Positions 1 to 5,576 of a DNA stretch of 7,864 bases are shown one piece after another. Origin of the DNA: Bdellovibrionales bacterium (lineage in GTDB: Bacteria > Bdellovibrionota > UBA2428). The stretch spans positions 1 to 7,864 of the forward strand of contig JAFEAR010000069.1 of assembly GCA_018266335.1 (NCBI GenBank). Reading direction: 5' to 3'. The position numbers and the translations under genes are program-made. Within the stretch, counting starts at the first letter, position 1, and every line of letters starts with the position of its first letter. Under the pieces are notes generated by a model. That model was not told the origin of the DNA. It saw nothing but the letters and a program-made list of their open reading frames with translations, and did not search any database.

Positions 1-28
1 ACGACAAGAGTGTGCGACTCTTAAGCTT
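1..28 (+). promoter_or_regulatory. Short leader with inverted repeat before the membrane protein gene
   Basis: Positions 6-11 (AAGAGT) and 17-22 (ACTCTT) form a perfect 6-bp inverted repeat around a 5-base loop. They are followed by AAGCTT directly before the ATG at 29. No Shine-Dalgarno site is visible. The stretch ACTCTTA at 17-23 sits 5 nt before the ATG, the same distance as an identical 7-mer before the methyltransferase gene on the other strand. It could be a promoter element, or it could be coding, because the downstream frame has no stop in these 28 bases. Confidence 0.25.
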
Positions 29-1663
29 ATGGGATGGTTCATTTTTGCGATCGGGGGCGTCGTATTAACGTGCTGGGCGTGGGTTTTTTCGTATTACCCG
101 CTGCTGGGGCATGATCACGCTGCTGGAGTGCCGGCGATTTTTGAACTGCACGAGGCTTGGAGTCGTTTCGGTATTATCGATATCGATTTTTCGCCCTTTC
201 GGTGCTTAGGGTTGCCCTATTTTTCCAATCCCAATTCGCTCGTGTGGAGTGTGTACCAGGCCGCGGCCCTTGTGTTTTCCGAGATCAACGCCATTTTCGT
301 GGTGATGCTCTTCTTTATTTTGGTGTCGTTCTTTGGTGCCTTTCGGTTGTGTCGCGCGCTGGGTTTCCGCGCTGATTTAGCCTCGGTGCTGAGTCTGGGC
401 TGGTGTGTGCAGGGCTTTTGCATGACCCATGCGCTTTCCGGACATTCAAATTACCTGCAATTTGCTCTGCTGCCCTTTTTCTTGTGGATCGTTTTGCAGC
501 CGCAGTTAACCCTCGTGTGGAGCGGCGCGCTGGCCTTTTGGCTCGCCCACCTGCTCTATACCTCGGGCTACTATGTGCTCCTCATTGGTTTGCCGTCCGT
601 CGCGCTAGCTGTCGTGTTCCTGTGGTGGTTGCTGGGCGCCCCCCGCATGGAACGTTTGCAACTGGCTAAACCGTGGGTGGCTTTGCGCAATCTGCTGGTG
701 CCGGGCCTGGTAGCTATACTTATGACGTTGCCAAAAATTTTGGGCTCGCTCAATTTTTCGGCGATGTTTCCGCGCGAAATGTCCCTTGAGCGGGTGGGAT
801 TGCTGAATGGCTTTCTCTACACGACCCTTAATTTTTTCTATCCCTTTCCGTACGACGTGCGTTTCATGACGGGCTGGTGGTACGGCAATTGGGAGTCCTA
901 CGAATTTATTTTCCCCGGAGTAATTTTTGCCATGATTTGGTTGTTGTATCGTCACCGCCAAACGTTGCCGGTGCGCAAGGCCGTTCTGGCATTCGGAATT
1001 ATTCTGGTGGCGGGCACCTTGTTAAGTTCCGGTGCACTTGCGCCCGTTTTTGAGCACTTGCCCGTCTTTAAATCGCTCCACGTGAATCCGCGTTGGAACT
1101 CCTTCGTGATGCTCCCTTATTTTGTGTGGATCATGGCGCTCCTGCGGCTGGCGGGTATCGAGGGCGTGCAGGTGCGATTGCCGGCCTGGGCTTTGGGCGT
1201 GTTCGCCGCGCTGGCTCTGGGAGTGCCCTTTATTTTTTTCGATAAGGAAACTTTTCAAATCAATTATCCCGATCGAGCTGGCATCGCGCTGGAACAAGGG
1301 AAGCTCACTTACTGTTACGAACCGATCTTCGGCTACGGGCTCGAAACTTTTCCCCTCGGTCGCCAGGTAAATTGGATGGCCGATGTTTCGGTCGACCCGC
1401 GTTGCTACCTCAAGAGCAACCAGTGCAAGCCGGGTACTTTATTCGGTGAGCCCGGCACGGTGATGGCCGATCGAGAGAAACTTTTGCGCTACGAATTGCG
1501 CGACGAGTATGCGCCCGTTAAGAATTTTAAGCGACCTTCGCTAGTGATTTATCTGGCGGGCTTGATTGCGGCGTTAGCGGCGTGCGGCGCCCTCGTTAAG
1601 GACGCTTGGCTTTGGGTTTTCGGCAGTGAATCACGTGCGCCGGAGGAAAATTCCACCAAATAG
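29..1663 (+). CDS. Polytopic membrane protein, YfhO/GT-C glycosyltransferase-like
   Basis: This 544-residue protein has about 11-13 hydrophobic segments, for example around residues 2-22, 88-106, 143-156, 160-177, 181-203, 219-239, 291-307, 317-336, 357-376, 384-404 and 503-524. A short acidic/His loop follows the first segment (GHDH, residues 27-30; E39 and E42 nearby), where GT-C enzymes carry catalytic acidic residues. Residues 346-376 (VFKSLHVNPRWNSF, then a membrane segment) and 429-440 (CYEPIFGYGLET) resemble conserved parts of YfhO-type proteins, which are linked to lipid-carrier-dependent glycosylation of envelope polymers. A soluble loop at about 405-500 holds C429, C459 and C466. 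The substrate cannot be told. The ATG at 29 places a membrane helix at the N-terminus, but the frame is open to base 2, so the true start may lie outside the window. The last 68 bp overlap the convergent methyltransferase gene. Confidence 0.7.
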   Translation: MGWFIFAIGGVVLTCWAWVFSYYPLLGHDHAAGVPAIFELHEAWSRFGIIDIDFSPFRCLGLPYFSNPNSLVWSVYQAAALVFSEINAIFVVMLFFILVSFFGAFRLCRALGFRADLASVLSLGWCVQGFCMTHALSGHSNYLQFALLPFFLWIVLQPQLTLVWSGALAFWLAHLLYTSGYYVLLIGLPSVALAVVFLWWLLGAPRMERLQLAKPWVALRNLLVPGLVAILMTLPKILGSLNFSAMFPREMSLERVGLLNGFLYTTLNFFYPFPYDVRFMTGWWYGNWESYEFIFPGVIFAMIWLLYRHRQTLPVRKAVLAFGIILVAGTLLSSGALAPVFEHLPVFKSLHVNPRWNSFVMLPYFVWIMALLRLAGIEGVQVRLPAWALGVFAALALGVPFIFFDKETFQINYPDRAGIALEQGKLTYCYEPIFGYGLETFPLGRQVNWMADVSVDPRCYLKSNQCKPGTLFGEPGTVMADREKLLRYELRDEYAPVKNFKRPSLVIYLAGLIAALAACGALVKDAWLWVFGSESRAPEENSTK

Positions 1664-2195
1664 TTTTGCTGCGTTGAACTTCTCCGAAGTACTCGTGCAA
1701 TTGCTGCATGAATTCAATTCCGCGGGGTGCCAGTGGCGCGTGAATGTAACTGAAGGTAGTGAAGGTTCCGTCGGGAGCCAGGCTTCGGGTGACCTCGCAC
1801 AGAATTTGGTCGCGGAGGCCGTGCGATAGGATTGTCCACGGAATGCTCGAAACAATATCTGAAGCCGGCAGCATGGCACGCTGACTGAGGAGCTCCCAGA
1901 GTTGCGCTCCGGATCCCTGCACAAAAGTTCCCCGCGGAAATTGCTGCTGAAGATTCGCAATGAAGTGGGGATTGATGTCGATGCCCATATAATGCGAGGT
2001 CGAGCCAAGATGTTCAATAAGGTAGCGCGTGATGGCGCCCGTTCCCGGGCCTACCTCTACGATGCGTTGTGAGGTCAGAAAGTTGATTTGCGAAATCATC
2101 TCGCGCGCGAGTGCGCCAGAGCTAGGAACGATGGAGCCGACGGTTTGGGGGCGTCGCAGAAAGGCCTTGAGGAAAGTAAGGTGCCCCCGCGACAT
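1596..2195 (-). CDS. PmtA-like class I SAM-dependent methyltransferase (probable phospholipid N-methyltransferase family)
   Basis: This 199-residue soluble protein has a Rossmann methyltransferase fold. Motif I is VEVGPGTGAIT (residues 46-56) and the ribose-binding acidic residue is D73 in GIDINP. SSIPW at 116-120 fills the catalytic-loop position, and the C-terminal NFPPAHVIHCRK (182-193) is typical of the group. The N-terminal FLRRPQTVGSIVPSS (12-26) is a hallmark of the PmtA/COG3963 family, some members of which methylate phosphatidylethanolamine toward phosphatidylcholine; length fits. Relatives include KsgA-type rRNA adenine dimethylases, but the NLPY-like motif there differs. Actual lipid activity is inferred from the family. 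It follows srkA by 28 bp on the same strand, so co-transcription is likely. The conserved NFPPA motif lies inside the 68-bp overlap with the membrane protein gene, so this 3' end is genuine. Confidence 0.78.
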   Translation of the reverse strand: MSRGHLTFLKAFLRRPQTVGSIVPSSGALAREMISQINFLTSQRIVEVGPGTGAITRYLIEHLGSTSHYMGIDINPHFIANLQQQFPRGTFVQGSGAQLWELLSQRAMLPASDIVSSIPWTILSHGLRDQILCEVTRSLAPDGTFTTFSYIHAPLAPRGIEFMQQLHEYFGEVQRSKTIWWNFPPAHVIHCRKPKAKRP

Positions 2196-2211
2196 GGGTA
2201 TAAGAGTACCC
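2196..2211 (-). promoter_or_regulatory. Inverted repeat and -10-like hexamer abutting the methyltransferase start codon
   Basis: On the plus strand GGGTA (2196-2200) and TACCC (2207-2211) form a perfect 5-bp inverted repeat with a 6-base centre, ending directly against the ATG (complement of 2193-2195). Read on the minus strand, TACTCT (2203-2208) matches a TAnnnT -10 pattern 7 nt before the ATG. No good Shine-Dalgarno site is seen; AGGGG lies about 11-14 nt away, which is rather far. It may be an internal leaderless promoter, an operator, or a hairpin masking the start. Confidence 0.35.
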
Positions 2212-2223
2212 CTAGTTCGGCGC

Positions 2224-3228
2224 TTAGAGAAGCTGTTCTACTTGGCTAAGGGCTTCGATTTCGCTTTGCCACCAGGCGTCGGTGCCGAAGGTGGGGAACA
2301 TGCGAGGAAACGCGGGATCTTCCCAGCGCCGGGCAATCCAAGCCGAATAGTGAATCAGGCGCAGGACTCGCAGGGGTTCAACCAGTTTTAGGGTTTCGCG
2401 ATCGAAGGCGCGCATCTCCTGGTAGGCATCCACCAGAATATCCCGCTGACCCCGGGCTTCGGCGTCGTCGCCCCGAATAATCATCCAAATATCCTGCACG
2501 GGTGGGCCCACGAGCATGTCGTCGAAGTCCACGAAGAAGGGACGGTCATCGTCCCACAACACGTTGCCCAAGTGGCAATCGCCGTGAATGCGGTGCATGG
2601 GTAAGTGTTTTAGGCGCGGAGCAATGTGATTCAGTAAACGTTCCGCCACGATCCGATAGCGTTGCCCCATGTTGTCGTGCAAAAAATTCAATTCGGCGAG
2701 GGAGCGAATCGAAGCGTAGCCAAAAGTTTCTGCATCGAGCGTTAGTCGGGTAGTGCGCCCCTTCCACCCGGCGCCCACGGCGTGCAAGCGCGCCACGAAG
2801 CGACCCAGAATTTCGAGTTGGGAATCGTTCAGTTCATCGCGAATGCGGGCGCGAACTTTGGGGAAGAGCGCGAAGAAAATATTATCGGGAGAAAGCGCAA
2901 GCGTGGGCGCAGATGGGTCGACCAAGCGAGAGCTTGGCCCGGGGTGCAGAACGAGTGGAGGCACCACCGGAACTTCCGCCTGCAACAGGCGAGCCATGAA
3001 GGCGTGCTCCTCTAAAATTTGTTCCGCCACCCAGCGGCCCGGGCGATAAAATTTGGCGACCACCGAAGAACCATCTTCTAGTTCGATGTCGTAGACGCGG
3101 TTCTCAATGCTGTTGAGGGCCTGCGAGCGTCCGGTAGCGCGGCGACCGCAGCGAAGAGCGTCGAGTGCACTTTCGACGGCGTCGAGGACGCGGTCCGGCG
3201 TGAGCGCAAAAAAGGAGTGCGTCGACAT
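2224..3228 (-). CDS. srkA: Stress response Ser/Thr kinase SrkA (YihE/RdoA family)
   Basis: This 334-residue protein is close to the roughly 328 residues of E. coli SrkA, a kinase with an aminoglycoside-phosphotransferase/choline-kinase-like fold. Visible elements in order are the nucleotide loop region NSIENRVYDI (39-48), the ATP-binding lysine K59 in VVAKFYRPGRW, the catalytic loop RIHGDCHLGNVLW (213-225; D217 as catalytic residue, N222), and the metal-binding VDFDD (D234) followed by GPPVQDIWM. All key residues are present. In E. coli the enzyme acts in the cytoplasm and protects cells from stress-induced death; its targets are poorly known and none can be inferred here. The gene is divergent from lysA (47-bp gap) and upstream of the PmtA-like methyltransferase, likely in one transcript. 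The ATG at 3228 has no Shine-Dalgarno site but has TATACC 6 nt upstream. Confidence 0.93.
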   Translation of the reverse strand: MSTHSFFALTPDRVLDAVESALDALRCGRRATGRSQALNSIENRVYDIELEDGSSVVAKFYRPGRWVAEQILEEHAFMARLLQAEVPVVPPLVLHPGPSSRLVDPSAPTLALSPDNIFFALFPKVRARIRDELNDSQLEILGRFVARLHAVGAGWKGRTTRLTLDAETFGYASIRSLAELNFLHDNMGQRYRIVAERLLNHIAPRLKHLPMHRIHGDCHLGNVLWDDDRPFFVDFDDMLVGPPVQDIWMIIRGDDAEARGQRDILVDAYQEMRAFDRETLKLVEPLRVLRLIHYSAWIARRWEDPAFPRMFPTFGTDAWWQSEIEALSQVEQLL

Positions 3229-3275
3229 GGTGTAGGTATAGCAGGCTGTATGGCGCGTGTGTTAAAAATACACGC
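3229..3275. promoter_or_regulatory. Divergent srkA/lysA promoter region with palindrome abutting lysA
   Basis: These 47 bp must hold the start signals of both genes. Toward lysA, GTTAAAAAT (3261-3269) ends 6 nt before the ATG at 3276. Toward srkA, TATACC (complement of 3235-3240) ends 6 nt before its ATG. Neither side has a purine-rich ribosome site at the usual distance, so both mRNAs may be leaderless. GCGTGT (3255-3260) and ACACGC (3270-3275) are perfect inverted arms; inner T-A pairs and one G-T wobble leave a 3-base loop. The repeat encloses the -10-like stretch and ends exactly at the lysA start, as an operator might. No clear -35 is visible. Confidence 0.45.
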
Positions 3276-4511
3276 ATGGGGGATGGGCTTTCCGAATTTT
3301 CAGCGCTCTGGCGTGGCCCGGTGCCGCCTACGCCTTTCTATGCCTACAGTGAGCAACAACTGGCGGACTTGTGGTCTGGCCTGGCTCGGGCAACCCCCGC
3401 GGAACGGCTAGCCGTTCCCTTTCGTTTGCACTTCGCCATGAAATCCAATGCTAACCCTCACGTGCTCCAGCATTTTGCGGCGCGCGGCGCGGGGGTCGAT
3501 TTAGTCTCTGGCGGGGAGTTGGACCTTGCGCTGCGGACCGGTTTTGCCCCCCGGGACATGGTCTTCTCGGGTGTGGGTAAAACCAACGATGAACTTCGTT
3601 TGGCGGTCGAACGCGACGTGGGTCTTATTAACTGCGAGAGCCGCGGCGAGGTGGAGCGTTTGGCTGCGGTGGCCCGGGCCGCGGGCAAGACCGCACGCAT
3701 TTCTCTGCGTGTGAATCCGGACGTTGATGCGCGTACGCATCCCTATATTTCGACGGGACTCTCGGAACATAAATTTGGCGTGAGCATGAACGAAGGTTGG
3801 GAGATCTATCGCTTGGCCGCCGCTCAGAGGGAACTGCGGGTGAGTGGTTTGAGTGTACACATCGGATCGCAGTTAATGCACCTCGATGTATTGGGCGAAG
3901 CCCTCGATAAAACTTTAGACTTCGCTCGCAAATTAAAGGGGGCGGGCATCGGCGTAAACACCTTGGACATGGGCGGAGGCTTGGGAGTGGATTACCAACA
4001 CCCGCTTCGTTTGCCGCCCTTCGAGGTCTACGGCCAGACGGCGGCGCGGGCTGCGCGTGAGTGGTTAGAATTGCAGGGGCCCGGCAGTCAGATGATTTCG
4101 GAATGCGGAAGGGCCGTGGTGGCGCAGGCGGGTTTCCTGGTCACCCGAGTTATCGGCCTCAAGCAAAATGGGAATAAAAAATTTGCGATTGTCGACGCCA
4201 GCATGAGCGAGCTGATGCGTCCGTCGTTGTATCAGGCTTGGCACCCGATCGACTTTTGGGGCGATGCGCGGTCGCGGACCCGCGCTACTTACGATGTGGT
4301 GGGGCCGGTCTGCGAAAGTGCGGACGTTCTGGGGCTCGGGCGAGAATTGCCCGAGTTAAAAGAAGGTGACTTGCTGGTGATTGGTTGCGCGGGTGCTTAC
4401 GGCTACGTCATGGCTAGCCACTACAATGCTCGCCCTTTGCCGGCGGAGTGGTGGATGCCTAAAACGGGGCCTGCCATTATTTCGCGGCCGGCCCGCGCAC
4501 CTTGGCTCTAG
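3276..4511 (+). CDS. lysA: Diaminopimelate decarboxylase
   Basis: The product is a PLP-dependent fold-III decarboxylase that converts meso-diaminopimelate to L-lysine and CO2, the last step of lysine synthesis in the cytoplasm. Its 411 residues are a normal length. Visible are the Schiff-base lysine K56 in HFAMKSNAN, SGGEL (78-82), H195 in VHIGSQ, the phosphate-binding glycines DMGGGLG (231-237), the second phosphate/substrate motif as ECGR (276-279), the substrate-binding R315 in MRPSLY, the catalytic cysteine C346 in VGPVCESAD, and Y375 in GAYGY. Family members usually have EPGR where this one has ECGR. The ATG at 3276 is the only reasonable start, with no Shine-Dalgarno site before it. The stop TAG interlocks with the stop of the convergent chalcone-isomerase-like gene. 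No partner lysine gene adjoins it, so it is probably transcribed alone. Confidence 0.95.
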   Translation: MGDGLSEFSALWRGPVPPTPFYAYSEQQLADLWSGLARATPAERLAVPFRLHFAMKSNANPHVLQHFAARGAGVDLVSGGELDLALRTGFAPRDMVFSGVGKTNDELRLAVERDVGLINCESRGEVERLAAVARAAGKTARISLRVNPDVDARTHPYISTGLSEHKFGVSMNEGWEIYRLAAAQRELRVSGLSVHIGSQLMHLDVLGEALDKTLDFARKLKGAGIGVNTLDMGGGLGVDYQHPLRLPPFEVYGQTAARAAREWLELQGPGSQMISECGRAVVAQAGFLVTRVIGLKQNGNKKFAIVDASMSELMRPSLYQAWHPIDFWGDARSRTRATYDVVGPVCESADVLGLGRELPELKEGDLLVIGCAGAYGYVMASHYNARPLPAEWWMPKTGPAIISRPARAPWL

Positions 4512-5062
4512 ATACCGAGCATGCCCGATTTCAATTTGGCGTTCGGAGGGTTCGCACCGAACCACATACCGAGGAGCATGTGGCCAAAGTCGGCGCCCGC
4601 AATGCGGACTTTGAATTGGCCGTTGAATTTGTATTCGACGCCATCGGGCATGAAGACGAATTCGAAGTGATCGCCCACCGCCACGCCCTGCATAGCGTTT
4701 ACGAGCTGACCAATGCGGGCCTGGAAGGGCGCGCAATTCGCCCCGCAAGATTTGCCGATGCTCTCGGCCCAGGTTTCTTTGATGTTTTTCTCGGGCACTT
4801 CGTGCACGAATTGCATGGTCACAACTTTGAGCTGATTCGAATTGATGACCTGGTTGGCGTCGTGCGTCGGAGTCTCAAGGTAAAGTCCGGCGATATAAAC
4901 TTTTACGGCGAAGATGGAGACTTCGCGGGTGCCCATGCCATTGAGGGTGAGTGATTTGGTGGCCACCTCCAGGTGGTCTTCCATGTGGACGCCATCTTTA
5001 TCCTTAGCGAAAGCGGGAAGCGAGAGAGCGAGGGCCAGGGGGAGCAAGAGTTTTGTTTTCAT
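4508..5062 (-). CDS. Exported chalcone-isomerase-like protein
   Basis: This 184-residue protein begins with a Sec signal peptide: MKTK, a Leu/Ala-rich core, and a likely cut after AFA (residue 19). The mature part shows the bacterial chalcone-isomerase-like pattern: [23 protein letters not shown] (about 40-62, G/R followed by F..KVY..GLYL) and a C-terminal W-F-G-x-x-P-P and L-K-S-G-M-L-G stretch (167-183). Relatives are small periplasmic or envelope proteins, thought by fold to bind fatty acids or similar ligands; no enzyme activity is established for them and none is claimed here. C106 and C110 (CGANC) could form a disulfide. The start at 5062 is chosen because it gives a standard signal peptide and has TATGGT 7 nt upstream; an in-frame ATG at 5074 would add four residues. 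It is divergent from the FKBP gene (67-bp gap). Confidence 0.8.
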   Translation of the reverse strand: MKTKLLLPLALALSLPAFAKDKDGVHMEDHLEVATKSLTLNGMGTREVSIFAVKVYIAGLYLETPTHDANQVINSNQLKVVTMQFVHEVPEKNIKETWAESIGKSCGANCAPFQARIGQLVNAMQGVAVGDHFEFVFMPDGVEYKFNGQFKVRIAGADFGHMLLGMWFGANPPNAKLKSGMLGI

Positions 5063-5129
5063 GACTCGAACCATAAAACGAAGGTCTGGAGCTAGCAATT
5101 GGAGATTCCGGGGGTTAAAAATGATCCCT
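5063..5129. promoter_or_regulatory. Divergent promoter region, chalcone-isomerase-like / FKBP efflux operon
   Basis: This 67-bp gap separates two exported-protein genes. Toward the FKBP gene, GTTAAAAAT (5114-5122) is identical to the 9-mer before lysA and ends 7 nt before the ATG at 5130. Toward the other gene, TATGGT (complement of 5070-5075) ends 7 nt before its ATG. An imperfect palindrome, GGGGTT (5111-5116) with ATCCCT (5124-5129), ends at the ATG at 5130. GGGGG at 5110-5114 could alternatively serve as a ribosome site for an ATG at 5121. No -35 element is convincing. Confidence 0.4.
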
Positions 5130-5576
5130 ATGTTGAAAAACTTCAAAATGACCACCCTGGTAATGATGGCCGCTCTGGCCCCCGCTCTCGCGCAAGCTAA
5201 GAGCACGAAGAAAAAAGAAGGAAAGGAAGAAACGAAAGTGACGACCACGGCCTCGGGACTCAAAATGGAAGACGTTAAAGTCGGCACCGGCGCCGAAGCT
5301 AAATCCGGCAAAATGGTTGTCGTGCACTACACGGGCACGCTGACGGACGGAAAGAAATTCGACTCCTCGCGCGATCGCAACGAGCCGTTTTCTTTCGCCC
5401 TCGGTGCTGGTCAAGTGATCAAAGGTTGGGACGAAGGCGTGGCTGGCATGAAAGTGGGCGGCAAACGCAAACTCACTATTCCGGCTGAACTCGGATACGG
5501 CGCACGCGGTGCGGGCGGAGTGATTCCCCCCAACGCAACGTTGCTGTTCGACGTTGAACTCCTCGAAGTTAAGTGA
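5130..5576 (+). CDS. Exported FKBP-type peptidyl-prolyl cis-trans isomerase
   Basis: This 148-residue protein has a Sec signal (MLKNFK, hydrophobic core, likely cut after AQA at 23), a charged Lys/Glu-rich linker (24-36), and one complete FKBP domain (about 42-148). The isomerase pocket residues known from FKBP12 are all there: Y67 in VVHYTG, F78-D79 in KKFDSS, V96-I97 and W100 in [11 protein letters not shown]123 in LGYG, and F140 in [13 protein letters not shown]. It should catalyse proline isomerisation and help fold proteins in the periplasm. The stop overlaps the start of the TolC-like gene (GTGA), so the two are translationally coupled. An in-frame ATG at 5121, with GGGGG 6 nt upstream, would add MIP. 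I prefer 5130 for its signal peptide and for the AT-rich element 7 nt before it; the end is certain. Confidence 0.92.
   Translation: MLKNFKMTTLVMMAALAPALAQAKSTKKKEGKEETKVTTTASGLKMEDVKVGTGAEAKSGKMVVVHYTGTLTDGKKFDSSRDRNEPFSFALGAGQVIKGWDEGVAGMKVGGKRKLTIPAELGYGARGAGGVIPPNATLLFDVELLEVK

Noticed and set aside
605..961. A 118-residue minus-strand frame inside the membrane protein gene.
   Set aside because: The Gln/His-rich translation has no recognisable domain, and the plus strand encodes consistent membrane helices over the whole stretch.
4502..4954. A 150-residue plus-strand reading frame opposite the chalcone-isomerase-like gene.
   Set aside because: It lies wholly antisense to a gene with clear family motifs and a signal peptide, and its own sequence shows no recognisable domain.
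5090..5100. GCTAGC and CAATTG, two 6-bp palindromes in the divergent gap before the FKBP gene.
   Set aside because: Six-base palindromes are too frequent by chance to call as operators without comparison to relatives.
4914..5129. The FKBP frame stays open upstream to an ATG at 4914, giving a 220-residue protein.
   Set aside because: The extension runs antisense through the chalcone-isomerase-like gene, is rich in Arg and Ser, and would bury the signal peptide. The start at 5130 (or 5121) gives a proper exported FKBP.
5063..5311. The chalcone-isomerase-like frame stays open upstream to 5311 on the minus strand.
   Set aside because: The extra residues are antisense to the FKBP signal and linker region and would put the signal peptide inside the protein. 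The start at 5062 fits the family.
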